Source of the DNA: Treponemataceae bacterium
GTDB taxonomy: Bacteria; Spirochaetota; Spirochaetia; Treponematales; Treponemataceae
NCBI GenBank assembly: GCA_024402435.1
Contig: JAKSTU010000016.1
Coordinates: 1-46,051, forward strand
DNA: 46,051 nt
Reading direction: 5' to 3'
Each line of letters opens with the position of its first letter. The stretch's first letter is position 1. The notes under the pieces are model-generated. The model had not been told where the DNA came from. It did no database searches and saw only the letters and a program-made list of their open reading frames with translations. The position numbers and the translations under genes are program-made. Shown in pieces: positions 1-9,375 of the stretch.

Positions 1-72
1 TTTGTTATGATGCTGAGTATCATTGAACAACAAATATATAACAATACCATCAAATCGTTTCAATTCCGGCAT
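1..72 (-). CDS. DUF4160 family protein, N-terminal fragment
   Basis: Reading the minus strand from an ATG at 72 gives 24 codons that run off the left edge, beginning MPELKRFDGIVIYLLFND. This matches the usual start of DUF4160 proteins (M-P-x-x-x-R-F-x-G-I-x-I-x-x-x-x-x-D), small proteins often encoded beside a DUF2442 partner in toxin-antitoxin-like pairs. A GGAG Shine-Dalgarno lies 8 nt before the ATG, and a TATAAT sits at 95-100 on the same strand. The molecular function of the family is not established. The rest of the gene, including any conserved HxH region, is outside the window, so only the family assignment is offered. Confidence 0.6.
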   Translation of the reverse strand, partial: MPELKRFDGIVIYLLFNDTQHHNK

Positions 73-205
73 AATAAAATCTCCACTTATATCAATTATA
101 AATCATTTTGTGTGATACAGCCACCCGGCACACAAGGCTTTGTCCTCCAGTGCATTCACTGTGTCATCCAGCACACACACCGTCATCCTGCGGACAACAC
201 TTTGA

Positions 206-475
206 TGTCATCCTGAGCACTACACCGCGATGTCATCCTGAGCGAAGTCGAAGGATCTTTTATGGCATCAATCGTTTCAAATGTTACAAGTCTGTTGAGT
301 TTTTCTTCAGAAAAACTCAAAGCCCATCGCGTCAGCGATTGGCAATGTTTCGACTTCACTCACTGCGCTCGTTCCGCTCAACATGACACAGCGTGGTCCC
401 TGAGGCCCTCGAAGGGACTTCACAAAGCAAGACCCGCTTTGAAGGATGTTTCGACTTCGCTCAACATGACAAAAG
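206..475. repeat. Dispersed GTCATCCTGAGCG / CGCTCAACATGAC repeats
   Basis: Related words occur at 206-218 (TGTCATCCTGAGC), 231-255 (TGTCATCCTGAGCGAAGTCG then AAGGA), and inverted at 351-388 (CGACTTCACTC...GCTCAACATGACA) and 451-470 (CGACTTCGCTCAACATGAC). The same family, with TATTGAGCG in place of TCCTGAGCG, forms the tandem array at 45617-45795. I recognise such sequences as common intergenic repeats in many bacterial genomes; their role is unknown. Confidence 0.6.
295..320. repeat. Perfect stem-loop of the GAGTTTT...AAAACTC type
   Basis: Twelve-base arms TTGAGTTTTTCT (295-306) and AGAAAAACTCAA (309-320) flank a TC centre. Similar smaller hairpins occur at 16660-16674 and 22513-22529. Confidence 0.6.
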
Positions 476-535
476 GAGCACTCACTGCGTTTGACGGCCC
501 CCATGACAGGGTGATGAATCCCCTTCGTTCCGAAA

Positions 536-568
536 AAAAAAGCTGTCCGAATAATGGACAGCTTTTTG
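536..568 (-). terminator. Intrinsic terminator of the repeat lipoprotein gene
   Basis: Arms AAAAAGCTGTCC and GGACAGCTTTTT flank a 7-nt loop. On the minus strand the hairpin is followed by a run of T, 21 nt past the stop codon at 589. Confidence 0.85.
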
Positions 569-588
569 TATGAATACCTGATTACAAA

Positions 589-2508
589 TTATTCGCGGGT
601 AACAGTTTTGGAAACACTGTATTCTATGCCGTCATCAGCAGTAAAGACACAGGTTATTGTAAATACACCTACGTCCTTATCCTCAAACAGTTCACTGAAA
701 GGAATTTCTGTGGGCTCCCTTCTTCCACCGACTTGAACTCCGTTTTTGTACCAATAACACTCATTTGTCAGTGACCAGTTATCAAAAACAGCATATCCCT
801 CTGGAGGCAGGCCATATGTGTCAATGCGATAGTTTTTGTTCTGGGGAATATCTGCGTCAATCTTAACCTCAATGCCTGCATTGCTGGTGGAAATCCATTT
901 TGCGTACAGAATCAAATCCCTGTTTGTTCCGACCGGAACTGAAGTAACTTTGGAACCTGCTGCAAAAGATTTATCTGTGTACCAGCCGTCGAATTCTGCA
1001 CCTTCTTGTGTAGGAACAGGAAGTTCCTCTGTATATCCCTGGTGTTCATAGAAGATTATTTCACTCTGACCTTCTAAGGTAATTGAATGCTGAATAAAAT
1101 TCCATTTTGCGTAGACATCAATGTCTCTCGTTGTTCCTGCCGGGATTCCTCCCTCTGAAACCTGAGTTTTGAATACGCTATCCAGGTACCAACCACCAAA
1201 AGTGAAATAATCTTTTGAGGGAACATACTCAGAGAGTGAAGAATATCCTTCTGCCTCTTCAAAAGAAACTTCCTTGAGAACAGAACCATCCGGATCCTTG
1301 TATATGACCTTATGCATTATCGGATTCCATTTTGCGTACAGAATCAAATCGCTGTTTGTTCCGACCGGAACTGAAGTAACTTTGGATTTTTCGGTACAAG
1401 ATTTATCTGTGTACCAGCCGCCGAATTCTACACTGTCTTTTGTAGGAGTAGGAAGTACTGTCAGACCCTCGTATTCAAAGAAACTTTCTGCAACGTCAGT
1501 ACTGAATTTTCCGTCATTTGGTTCGAAGATAATGTTATGTTCAATGGGTTCCCACAGTGCGTAAACAACAATGTCTTCTGTTGTTCCAGCCGGGATTCCT
1601 TCAAACCTTTCTTTACATTCAGGATTGCTGTACCAGCCGCCAAAATCGAAGTATTTTTTTGACGGAAGATTTTCTGGTGCATAAAGGAAATAACCGTCTG
1701 CTTCAGTGAAAGTAACTTTCTTGATAACAGTATCATCCGGGTTTTTGCATGTAACCGTGTGTGTTATGGGTTCCCAGTTGGCAATAAAAGTAATGGATCC
1801 GTCGTCTGCTCTGCCTTTGTACAGCAGTGAAGTTGTAATGTCCTTCTGTTCAACAATTTTGCCGTTCAGTGTCCAGCCGGCAAAAGTATAATGTTCACGG
1901 GTAACGTTTTGGGGAAGAACTGTATCTCTCAGTTTGGAATAAGAAGGGCTTTCTGTGTGGCTTTCGCTCTCGATGCCCGATTCCAAATGCATAATTCCTT
2001 TGTTGGGATTAAATTCCAACTGAAAGAAGGGTTCTTCTTCGTTTGTAATTACATTCATGTTGATGACAACGGCTTTTACGTTTTCTCCGGCTTTCAGTTC
2101 AAAAATACCGTCTTCGTAGTCTTCTTCTTCCCAGAAAGCACCGTTTGAAGCAGAAGAACCGCGTCCTACGACAATATCTTTTGACTCATCGGAAGCTATT
2201 ACTTCTACGAAATAAGTGCCGGGAAGGGTAGAAATCACTGTGGATTCTGAAACTTTTTCCTCTACAACTGGTTCGCCTTCAATTTTACCGTCTTTGACAG
2301 TATAAAGAGTAATGTCAAAGTAGGTGGCAAAATCTTCTGCATTTTCTCTTGTAAAACGAGGACCTTTTTCTGTGGGCAGTATGACCGCAATGCCTGTTGC
2401 TGCCCGTTTGTTGAACATTGCCGCGCAGGAAACAGTTGTAATAAGAACTGAAAAAATCAGAAGTGCAGCAAGTGCTCCGAATGCTTTTTTTGGTGTAAAG
2501 TGCATCAT
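589..2508 (-). CDS. Lipoprotein with Listeria-Bacteroides (InlB B-type) repeats
   Basis: A 639-residue probable surface or periplasmic lipoprotein. Residues 1-28 form a basic N-terminus, hydrophobic core and a loose lipobox (TVSC). From about residue 195 to 545 there are five Listeria-Bacteroides repeats, each recognisable by F-x-G-W near the start and YAKW/YALW/FIANW at the end, joined by turns such as IPAGTT or VPVGTN. Repeats 2/4 and 3/5 pair closely, which shows a two-repeat block was duplicated. The last 90 residues form a separate domain without recognisable family. These repeats are beta-grasp modules of surface proteins, often linked to adhesion; a ligand cannot be inferred here. The ATG at 2508 follows AGAGGAG at 8 nt. 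It is transcribed alone, between a terminator and a promoter of its own. Confidence 0.85.
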   Translation of the reverse strand: MMHFTPKKAFGALAALLIFSVLITTVSCAAMFNKRAATGIAVILPTEKGPRFTRENAEDFATYFDITLYTVKDGKIEGEPVVEEKVSESTVISTLPGTYFVEVIASDESKDIVVGRGSSASNGAFWEEEDYEDGIFELKAGENVKAVVINMNVITNEEEPFFQLEFNPNKGIMHLESGIESESHTESPSYSKLRDTVLPQNVTREHYTFAGWTLNGKIVEQKDITTSLLYKGRADDGSITFIANWEPITHTVTCKNPDDTVIKKVTFTEADGYFLYAPENLPSKKYFDFGGWYSNPECKERFEGIPAGTTEDIVVYALWEPIEHNIIFEPNDGKFSTDVAESFFEYEGLTVLPTPTKDSVEFGGWYTDKSCTEKSKVTSVPVGTNSDLILYAKWNPIMHKVIYKDPDGSVLKEVSFEEAEGYSSLSEYVPSKDYFTFGGWYLDSVFKTQVSEGGIPAGTTRDIDVYAKWNFIQHSITLEGQSEIIFYEHQGYTEELPVPTQEGAEFDGWYTDKSFAAGSKVTSVPVGTNRDLILYAKWISTSNAGIEVKIDADIPQNKNYRIDTYGLPPEGYAVFDNWSLTNECYWYKNGVQVGGRREPTEIPFSELFEDKDVGVFTITCVFTADDGIEYSVSKTVTRE

Positions 2509-2578
2509 GGAATCGACTCCTCTTTTTGTATTGAACCGTTGAATAAATCATCGGACAGTGAACACAATTATATAAACT

Positions 2579-2607
2579 ACTATAACACAGAGAAAAAGAA
2601 AATCCAA
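2579..2607 (-). promoter_or_regulatory. Candidate promoter of the repeat lipoprotein gene
   Basis: On the minus strand TTGGAT (2602-2607), a 17-bp spacer and TATAGT (2579-2584). An overlapping alternative -10, TATAAT, lies at 2567-2572. The predicted leader is 55-70 nt and carries a proper Shine-Dalgarno. Confidence 0.45.
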
Positions 2608-2647
2608 TTTATTTTTAAGATTCAGCAAAAAAAAGTGCGGAAAATGT

Positions 2648-2679
2648 GGTCATGCCGGACAGAACTTTCAGGCATGACC
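2648..2679 (-). terminator. Inverted repeat after the chemoreceptor gene
   Basis: Nine-base arms GGTCATGCC and GGCATGACC with a 14-nt loop lie just past the stop at 2685. The T-rich stretch comes about 13 nt after the hairpin, so termination is possible but not textbook. Confidence 0.5.
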
Positions 2680-2684
2680 TTCTG

Positions 2685-4316
2685 TTACATCTGATCCAGA
2701 GAAGAATTGATGCGTTCCGTGACTTTTGCGTTTTCGCCTGCTTCACGCTGAATGTCATGAATTGCATTGTTGATGTTGGCAATCTGACTTTCCAGATTGC
2801 TGACTTTGTCTTTGAGTTCTGAAGTGATTTCTGCAATGTTTGACAGAGATTCCGACTGCTGTGAAACTTCTTCCGTAACGCCGGTTACCAGGTCAGAAGT
2901 TTTGTGTGAGTGGTCAACAAAAGCATTGAGCGCATTCATTACGTCACGGGTTCCTGCGTCCATTTCTGAAATTCCTGCAATGATTTCTTCAATTCCCATG
3001 ATTGTGGTCTTGATTTCTTCACTGTTGGCCTTTGTCTGCGCTGCAAAGTTGGTGACTGCTTCTGTTGTGTGGAGAACAATCTCCGAGTTCTGCTGCAGTG
3101 TGTCGCTGATTTTGCTGGCTGTGGCTGTGGACTGTTCTGCAAGTTTGCGGATTTCGTGTGCAATTACGCTGAATCCTTTGCCGAGTGTGCCTGCGTGTGC
3201 CGCTTCGATTGAAGCGTTCATGGCAAGAAGTCCGGTCTGACTTGCAATTGAATCAACAGTGCTTACGAATTCTGCAATTTTGTTGGAGGAATCCTGAAGA
3301 TCCTTAACTTGTGCAAGAAGTGAAGAAATCTGTCTGGCCTGGGAATCCAGATCTGAAACGATTTTGTCCATGCCTGTCTTGCGTTTTGTGGCAATGGTGC
3401 TTACGTTTGAAAGATTTGCAGAAATCTGTGTAATGGCGGCGGAAGTCTGTCTTATGGAAGTGTTCTGTTCGTCAACGCTGTTCTTCATTGCCTGTGCGTT
3501 CTTGATTACAAGGGAGCCCATTGATTCCGCATTTTCTGTTTCCGTGTTGAGGGAAATAGTTTCATTCATGATGTAGCTGTAAACGTCGTTGACTTTTTTT
3601 ACGCTTTCGGAGGCAGTTTCGGCGGAATTGTTGAGACTTTTTCCGATGTTCATGCCGTCTTTTGATTCTTCAAGAAGGCGGGTGATTTTCTTAAGTGATT
3701 CGCTGGCTTTGACACGCTGTGCTTCTGCCTGATCAATGATTGAATTGTTGAATTTGTTTGAGATTACGCAGGCCACGTTGGAAATGATGATTCCGATGCA
3801 GCTGATTGCGTAGCATGTTAATGAAGCCTGGAAATCTGCGGCAAAATAGGGTTTGAGGCCGGTAAAAAGGTCTGCAATCCAGATGAGGGCGCTGAGAATG
3901 AAGTATGTGTTGACCTGTTTGGGGTTTGTGGCCAGTGCCAGATTGAGGGCTGCCATTGCTGAAATGATGAAACCGCCCCGGTAAATGATGAATTCTGAAT
4001 CTGTGCCGGAAGCGAAGAAAACTACTGCAAAAGCAAGCATGAAGATTGAAATTGTGGTCATCATTCCGCCTGCGTTGATTCTGCCGCGTTTGGTCAGAAA
4101 CAGGCCTGTCAGAAGAAGTATGAAAAGAATGGCGGTTGCCATACCGATGGTTGCCTTGCCCAAAAGGATAAGTACGACACTGAAGAAAAGCATGAAAACG
4201 GCAAGAATACCGGTACCTGAAATAAGAAAGGGAAGGTGGGCTTTTTCGCGGGTTGAAAGGCCTGACACTGCTTCTTCTTTCGGGAAAAAGAATTTGAAAA
4301 TGTGTTTTGTATTCAT
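2685..4316 (-). CDS. Methyl-accepting chemotaxis protein, six-TM membrane anchor
   Basis: A 543-residue chemoreceptor-like protein. Residues about 28-190 contain six hydrophobic segments with very short loops and no Cache, 4HB or HAMP domain. The remainder is the helical cytoplasmic signalling domain, with the hairpin tip near residues 355-395 ([20 protein letters not shown], then [19 protein letters not shown]). The tip is a variant of the usual [16 protein letters not shown]. Such receptors signal to CheA/CheW, and here the stimulus would be sensed in or near the membrane. The frame stays open up to 4514, but residues MNTKHIF at 4316 are the sensible start: upstream sequence is low-grade and contains the promoter. 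The -10 box ends 9 nt before this ATG and there is no Shine-Dalgarno, so the mRNA may be leaderless. Confidence 0.9.
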   Translation of the reverse strand: MNTKHIFKFFFPKEEAVSGLSTREKAHLPFLISGTGILAVFMLFFSVVLILLGKATIGMATAILFILLLTGLFLTKRGRINAGGMMTTISIFMLAFAVVFFASGTDSEFIIYRGGFIISAMAALNLALATNPKQVNTYFILSALIWIADLFTGLKPYFAADFQASLTCYAISCIGIIISNVACVISNKFNNSIIDQAEAQRVKASESLKKITRLLEESKDGMNIGKSLNNSAETASESVKKVNDVYSYIMNETISLNTETENAESMGSLVIKNAQAMKNSVDEQNTSIRQTSAAITQISANLSNVSTIATKRKTGMDKIVSDLDSQARQISSLLAQVKDLQDSSNKIAEFVSTVDSIASQTGLLAMNASIEAAHAGTLGKGFSVIAHEIRKLAEQSTATASKISDTLQQNSEIVLHTTEAVTNFAAQTKANSEEIKTTIMGIEEIIAGISEMDAGTRDVMNALNAFVDHSHKTSDLVTGVTEEVSQQSESLSNIAEITSELKDKVSNLESQIANINNAIHDIQREAGENAKVTERINSSLDQM

Positions 4317-4325
4317 AGTGAGGAA

Positions 4326-4355
4326 ATTATAAGGGGGTGAACTGCGGGTTTGCAA
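4326..4355 (-). promoter_or_regulatory. Promoter of the chemoreceptor, near-leaderless
   Basis: Minus strand TTGCAA (4350-4355), 18-bp spacer, TATAAT (4326-4331), then 9 nt to the ATG. There is no purine-rich ribosome site between. Confidence 0.65.
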
Positions 4356-4436
4356 TGAATCGGGAAAAAAGGAATTTGCGCCGGAATTTCGTAAATTTGT
4401 ATGAAATGTGATTTTGTTTGACAGTGTAAAGTTTTG

Positions 4437-4530
4437 GTGCCGCATGGAGGCGGCACTGAAAGCGGTAGCAGAAGTGGCTAATGCGGCCACTTTCTGCCTC
4501 CCGGGGCGGGCCATGGAGGGCCTGACCCGG
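4437..4530. repeat. Cluster of inverted repeats after ftsK
   Basis: GTGCCGC (4437-4443) pairs with GCGGCAC (4450-4456). A second imperfect hairpin with arms GCAGAAGTGGC and GCCACTTTCTGC follows at about 4468-4497, then a GC-rich stretch with GGGCC repeats. They lie between the ftsK stop and the chemoreceptor promoter. None is followed by a long T run on the minus strand, so a terminator role is only possible. Confidence 0.45.
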
Positions 4531-4534
4531 AAAA

Positions 4535-7500
4535 TTACGGCACGTGAATCAGCTCTCTGGGCTTGGAACCGTTTGCAGGGCCTACAATTCCGCGTGCTTC
4601 CATGTCTTCTACAAGGCGGGCTGCACGGTTGTATCCGATTTTGAGCCGGCGCTGAAGATAGGATGCGGATGCTTTGCCTTCCTGTACAACAATGTTCAGC
4701 GCTTTGTCATACAACGGGTCTTCGCCTTCTGTAAAAAGTCCGTCGGAAGTATCTTCATCTTCGTCTTCTTCCACGAAAATTTCGTCGTCAATGTATTCAG
4801 GCGGTGCAATCTGCTTTACGTAGTTTACAACGCGCTCAACTTCGTCTTCTGTAACGAAGGTTCCCTGAATGCGCACGGGGAAAGGATCGATTGCGCTTGC
4901 ATAAAGCATGTCTCCTTTGCCCAGAAGTTTTTCGGAGCCGACCTGATCAATGATGATGCGGCTGTCTGTCTTTGACGCAACCATGAATGCAATGCGTGAA
5001 GGAATGTTTGCCTTGATGAGTCCTGTGATTACGTCGATTGAAGGACGCTGCGTGGCAAGGACAAGGTGGATTCCGACTGCACGGCTCATTGCGGCAAGGC
5101 GCGCAACTGTGGTTTCAAGTTCTTTGCCGGTTGTGGCCATAAGGTCTGCAAACTCATCAATGATTACCACGATGTACGGAAGTTTTTCCTGCATCAGGTG
5201 GCGTTCTGTAATGCGGTGGTTGTAGCTTCTTATTTCGCGCACGCCCATTTTGTCAAGCATTGCGTAACGGCGTTCCATTTCGCAAAGGCAGTACTGAAGG
5301 GCCTGGAATGCTTTTTTGGGTTCAGTGATTACAGGGGTCAAAAGATGGGGAATGTCGTTGTAAAGTTTGAGCTCTACGATTTTCGGGTCGATGAGAATCA
5401 TTTTTACGTCACGGGGAGAGCGTTTGTAGAGAATGCTCAGAATCATGGAGTTGACGCAGACTGATTTTCCGGAACCTGTGGAACCTGCAATCAGAAGGTG
5501 CGGTGTGGTGGCAAGATCGAGCATTTGTGCGTCACCGGTAATGTCTTTGCCCAAAACTACGGGAATCTGCATTTTGTTGAATGCGGGCAGGTCTTTTTCT
5601 ATAAGTTCGCGGAAACTGACCATTGCGCGCTCGCTGTTGGGCACTTCTACGCCGACTGCTTTTTTGCCGGGAATGGGGGCAACGATACGGACGCTGGATG
5701 CGGCAAGGCGGAGGGCAATGTTGTCCTGAAGTGCAACGATTTTGTTCAGTTTTACGCCGGGTGCGGGCAGAAGTTCGAACATTGTGACTACAGGGCCTTT
5801 GCGGATTCCTGTAACTTCGGCTTCGATCTTGAACTCGCTGAGTGTTTCTTTGAGGATGACGGCGGCCTGTTTTGTTTCTTCGTCAATAATCCAGTAGGGA
5901 TTGTTCTCGAAGTTGTTCAGGAGTCCTTCTGTGGGGACGCTGTACGGGTGTGCGTTGTATGACTGGGAAAACCCGGCGGACGGATTCTGGGTGTAATCCT
6001 GGGGGACCGGAATGTCGATTTCGTCTTCTTCTGTGATTTCGTCGTCATCGAAACGGTCTTCGTCATCGTCTTCATCGTCGGTGTCGCCGGAATAAAGGTT
6101 GGGCTCGTAATCGTCCGTGTCAAAGGCCGGCGGCTGCGGGGTGTCAGCATCAAAGTCGTATGATGCGGTGTCTGCGCCGGAAACTGGTTCTGCGGTGTCT
6201 TCGCTGGTGGGAGTTTCTGGGGCGGGTTCGGTTTGCGGGGCGCTGGTGGGAGTTTGGGTGCCGGGCACAAAAGCTTCGTCAGTGTCTTCGTTGGTAACAG
6301 TTTGGGGCGCGGGTTCAGTTGTGTCTGCAACTGGTTCAGTTTGCGGGGCACTGGCGGGAGTTTGTGCGCCGGGCACACTAGTGTCAGCGCTGGCAGAATC
6401 AGTTTGGTCCGCGGGGGAACTGTCGGTACAAAAAAACTGATTCTTGATGGCCTCATAGTCTCCGAATACAGGCTGGCTTACGGCGCGGATCTCGCTTTCT
6501 GCAAAGCTTGTGTCCAGCGTGTCGTCAGCTTCGTCAGTGTTTGCGCCGGTAGCAGTTTCGGGCGCGGGCGCAAAAGTTTCGTCTGCGTCTGCGCCGGGAA
6601 CAGTTTGGGGCGCGGCCGCAAAAGCTTTATCAGTGTCTTCACTGGTAGCAGTTTGTGCGGCGGCCACATCAGCTTCATCTGCGTCTTCACTGGTATTAGT
6701 TTGGGGCGCGGATTCAGTTTGGGCGCCGGCCACATCAGCTTCGTCAGTGTCTGGGCTGGTAGCAGTTTGTGCGGCGGGCGCATCCGCTTCGTCAGTGTCT
6801 TCGCCGGTAGCAGTTTGGGGCGCGGATTCAGTTTGGGCGCCGGGCACATCAGCTTCATCTTCGCCGGTAGCAGTTTCCTCACCGTCTGCAAAAGGGTCTT
6901 CAAGGAAAGCTGCTTCGTCGGCACTGTACAAAGAATCATCTGAGCCAAGAAGTTTGTCTGCTTCTGCAAAAGCGTCGGCTTCTTCAAAATCGCTGCTGTC
7001 AACAAAACCTGTGTCTGTAACTGCAGTTGCTTCGGACAAAGTGTCTGAAGACTGATCATCTGAAAAATCATCGTCAGAAAGGGGAGTTGCGGCAGACAGA
7101 ATGCTGTCACCTTCGTCATTGTCCGACAAAGAAAGCATTATGGGTTCATCCTGTGTCTGTCCGTCATCTCCGAGAACCAGCTGAATCACCTGGTCTTCTT
7201 CAGGAAGTTCTTCCTTTACAAGAGGATTTGATGCAACAAGTTCTTCAAGCTGTTTTGGAGGAATGTTGCCGCCAAGTTTTTCCTGAACTTCAGAAAGCGC
7301 AATGTTGTCAAGCTCTGCAGAATTTTTCTCTGCTTCAGGAACATTTTCTTCCGTAACAGCAGGGTTTTCTTCAGCAGGAGATTCTGTTTTTGTGTTTTGA
7401 GACAATGGCATTGCAGGCTCAAGATAATCAGCAGGCGGTTCTGCGTAAATTACAGCTGATTCCGGTTCAGAAACAGGTTTTTCTTCGGCTGCGGTTTCTT

Positions 7501-8089
7501 CAGCTTCAGTTTCTGCTTCTTCAGATTCAGTTTTTTCAACTTGTTCAGAATCAGTTTTGCATGAATCAGGCTGAACGTCATTTTCCTCTTTGTTGCGGGC
7601 TTCTTCTTCTCTGCGCTTTTCTTCGGCTTTCATGCGGGCTTTGTGACGTTTTGGTGCTTCAATCATGTCATAAAGAATTCCTGCAATCAGATATTCAATG
7701 GCAATCAGCAGTGCACTTACAAGAATGACTGCACTTGCTTTGATGATTGCAAGAGAAATTCCGCTTCCTACAAAAATTGAATTGCAGAGCCGTTCAACCA
7801 GCACAACTGTAAAGAAGGGCAGGAGAAAAATCGAAAGATAAACTCCGCGGCGGCTGTTCCACACGGGAGAAAAAAGGCAGACGGATGCAATGATCAGGTA
7901 TAGCGGAATCAGAATGCAGGAGTAGCCGTAAACTGAATGGAGCATGGCACCGAAGTTTTCAAGACGCCACCAGAAATCGGCAGCAGGATTATACCCCAAA
8001 AACTGAAGCATTAAAGATATGAGAATAACTGCGGCGGCACAAAGAATGAGCACTCCGGCGCAAATTGAAAGTTTGTCTGACTGTTTCAT
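4535..8089 (-). CDS. ftsK: DNA translocase FtsK (SpoIIIE family)
   Basis: A 1184-residue septal DNA pump that moves and sorts chromosomes during division. Residues 1-150 hold four or so membrane segments. A long acidic, Glu/Ala-rich linker follows to about residue 690. Within it two blocks (about 413-530 and 563-636) are built from imperfect units containing AQTATS/APQTE and EDTDEAD. The motor carries Walker A (GSTGSGKS, near 870) and Walker B ([10 protein letters not shown], near 975). The C-terminal gamma winged helix ([20 protein letters not shown]) should read KOPS-type DNA polarity signals. Linkers vary greatly among FtsK proteins, but this one is long and repetitive. The ATG at 8089 follows a GATAAT box by 6 nt with no Shine-Dalgarno. 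No partner gene is cotranscribed. Confidence 0.95.
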   Translation of the reverse strand: MKQSDKLSICAGVLILCAAAVILISLMLQFLGYNPAADFWWRLENFGAMLHSVYGYSCILIPLYLIIASVCLFSPVWNSRRGVYLSIFLLPFFTVVLVERLCNSIFVGSGISLAIIKASAVILVSALLIAIEYLIAGILYDMIEAPKRHKARMKAEEKRREEEARNKEENDVQPDSCKTDSEQVEKTESEEAETEAEETAAEEKPVSEPESAVIYAEPPADYLEPAMPLSQNTKTESPAEENPAVTEENVPEAEKNSAELDNIALSEVQEKLGGNIPPKQLEELVASNPLVKEELPEEDQVIQLVLGDDGQTQDEPIMLSLSDNDEGDSILSAATPLSDDDFSDDQSSDTLSEATAVTDTGFVDSSDFEEADAFAEADKLLGSDDSLYSADEAAFLEDPFADGEETATGEDEADVPGAQTESAPQTATGEDTDEADAPAAQTATSPDTDEADVAGAQTESAPQTNTSEDADEADVAAAQTATSEDTDKAFAAAPQTVPGADADETFAPAPETATGANTDEADDTLDTSFAESEIRAVSQPVFGDYEAIKNQFFCTDSSPADQTDSASADTSVPGAQTPASAPQTEPVADTTEPAPQTVTNEDTDEAFVPGTQTPTSAPQTEPAPETPTSEDTAEPVSGADTASYDFDADTPQPPAFDTDDYEPNLYSGDTDDEDDDEDRFDDDEITEEDEIDIPVPQDYTQNPSAGFSQSYNAHPYSVPTEGLLNNFENNPYWIIDEETKQAAVILKETLSEFKIEAEVTGIRKGPVVTMFELLPAPGVKLNKIVALQDNIALRLAASSVRIVAPIPGKKAVGVEVPNSERAMVSFRELIEKDLPAFNKMQIPVVLGKDITGDAQMLDLATTPHLLIAGSTGSGKSVCVNSMILSILYKRSPRDVKMILIDPKIVELKLYNDIPHLLTPVITEPKKAFQALQYCLCEMERRYAMLDKMGVREIRSYNHRITERHLMQEKLPYIVVIIDEFADLMATTGKELETTVARLAAMSRAVGIHLVLATQRPSIDVITGLIKANIPSRIAFMVASKTDSRIIIDQVGSEKLLGKGDMLYASAIDPFPVRIQGTFVTEDEVERVVNYVKQIAPPEYIDDEIFVEEDEDEDTSDGLFTEGEDPLYDKALNIVVQEGKASASYLQRRLKIGYNRAARLVEDMEARGIVGPANGSKPRELIHVP

Positions 8090-8095
8090 AGTTCG

Positions 8096-8123
8096 ATTAT
8101 CGGATTTTTAGTTTTTCACTTAA
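8096..8123 (-). promoter_or_regulatory. Candidate leaderless promoter of ftsK
   Basis: Minus strand GATAAT (8096-8101) ends 6 nt before the ATG. The upstream -35 is weak (TTAAGT at 8118-8123, 16-bp spacer). The stretch between -10 and ATG (CGAACT) has no ribosome site. Confidence 0.5.
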
Positions 8124-8230
8124 GCGGATGAGCAAAAAAAACGCACTTTGCTTTGTCCTTCCATAAACCCTGTTTTTTTGAAGTGAAACCTGCACGACAA
8201 AATGCCGAAAAATTTCTTGAGGTGTTCAGA

Positions 8231-9343
8231 ATGAAATCAGATTTCTTGGATTTTGGCCGTGTTGCGGTCCGTTCAATTTTTTTGTCATGCGCTTTTTGCC
8301 TTTTGTGCGCAGTTTTTTGTCTTTGCGGTTGCCGGAAAAATCCGCCCAAGGAAAAAATTCTGATTTCAGTAATTGTAGAAGAAGATTCTGCCGGTTCCGG
8401 TTCCGATGTTCATGAAGTGATTGCGGGCCTTGCAAAGAATTTTGCGGAAAACTGCAAAGATGCGGACATTTCTTTTTCCGTAAAAAAAACGGATGCAGAT
8501 TCTTTGCGCAAATCTTTGCAGAAAACTGATGAAAATGCTGATGCAGACTTGGTTTTCTGCGGGGCCGACACTTTGGCATCTGCGGATTCTGATGCAATTT
8601 CTTCTATTATATTGTGCAAATCTGAAAAAGCATTTTTGTGTTATGACAAAGATTTGTTCAGAAAATGCGGACTTGATGAATTCATTGCTGAGGATGCTGA
8701 AAACGGCGGAAAAAGCGGAGTACAGCGCTGGACTCTTGCTGAATGGCAGAAAATTCTTGTGACACTGGCAAAAGAACTGCCGGAAAATGTTTATCCCTTT
8801 GGCTTCGGAAGCGGGGATTCTTTCTGCAACCCGATGATTTTTGCATTGATTGAAAGCCGCGGCTGTTCTGTTTTTGATGCAGACGGTAAGGTTGATCTGT
8901 CAGATCAGAAAGCTTTGGATGCTCTTGAGTGGCTGAAAATTTCCTGTGACCAGGGATTTTTCCCGCCTGACGCAGATGAACTGACTTTTGGGCAGTGCCT
9001 TGCTTTATGCCGCGAAAACCGTGTGGCAATCGGGCCTTGTGCGGGAAAAGGCGACTATGGCCTTGTGGAATATCCTTCTGCCGACGGTAACGATAGTGTA
9101 ACACCTGTAAAAAGCTTGGTCTGTGTTTTGCGCGGAAACTCTGCATTTTGTTCAGATTTTGCGGAATTTGCATCGGATTCTTTACGGGCTTCGGACAAGT
9201 CAGAAAACATTTCCGTCACTGAAACAGAATTCGCACGGAATCTTCGTGTAAGCAGAAGCAGTCTTTATAGAATTGCAAGTGATCTGCTTACCGGTTTCAG
9301 AACACCTGCACAGTCTGCCGCAACAATCAGTGAAAGCATTTGA
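8231..9343 (+). CDS. Solute-binding-protein-like lipoprotein
   Basis: A 370-residue predicted lipoprotein: basic start, a Cys- and Phe-rich hydrophobic core and a lipobox LCGC near residue 35. The rest resembles a divergent extracellular solute-binding protein of sugar ABC importers: an early VIAGLAKNF helix, a segment like 'WTLAEWQKILVTLAKEL' and later 'QKALDALEWLKISCDQGFF', both typical of such proteins. No transporter genes adjoin it, so it may be an orphan receptor or serve a distant importer. It is unusually rich in Cys for this class. The ATG at 8231 follows GAGGTG at about 6 nt; an in-frame ATG at 8153 would put a non-signal-like stretch before the hydrophobic core and is less likely. 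addB starts 32 bp downstream with its own promoter. Confidence 0.6.
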   Translation: MKSDFLDFGRVAVRSIFLSCAFCLLCAVFCLCGCRKNPPKEKILISVIVEEDSAGSGSDVHEVIAGLAKNFAENCKDADISFSVKKTDADSLRKSLQKTDENADADLVFCGADTLASADSDAISSIILCKSEKAFLCYDKDLFRKCGLDEFIAEDAENGGKSGVQRWTLAEWQKILVTLAKELPENVYPFGFGSGDSFCNPMIFALIESRGCSVFDADGKVDLSDQKALDALEWLKISCDQGFFPPDADELTFGQCLALCRENRVAIGPCAGKGDYGLVEYPSADGNDSVTPVKSLVCVLRGNSAFCSDFAEFASDSLRASDKSENISVTETEFARNLRVSRSSLYRIASDLLTGFRTPAQSAATISESI

Positions 9344-9368
9344 TGATTTTTTAAGCATAGCCTATATT
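9340..9368 (+). promoter_or_regulatory. Leaderless promoter of addB
   Basis: TTGATG (9340-9345) overlaps the preceding stop codon, followed by a 17-bp spacer, TATATT (9363-9368) and 7 nt to the ATG at 9376. No Shine-Dalgarno is present. The predicted first transcribed base is at or next to the A of the ATG. Confidence 0.6.
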
Positions 9369-9375
9369 TAAATGC

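Larger units (their letters stand above)
73..535. other. Gene-free, repeat-rich spacer
   Basis: No believable gene is present. Short open frames here are translations of repeated DNA. The stretch holds copies of a GTCATnnTGAGCG-type repeat, a perfect stem-loop at 295-320, and C/A-rich sequence with recurring GTCATCC words between 160 and 245. Confidence 0.75.

Noticed and set aside
108..573. Overlapping short open frames at the left end
   Set aside because: They translate dispersed repeats and a terminator hairpin, lack ribosome sites and show no family features.
4317..4514. N-terminal extension of the chemoreceptor to 4514
   Set aside because: The extension has no family match, crosses the promoter and the hairpin cluster, and delays the start of the membrane domain.
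5917..7356. Long open frames on both strands within ftsK, rich in Pro/Leu/Thr or Ala/Ser
   Set aside because: These are shadows of the repetitive, GC-rich linker region in other frames.
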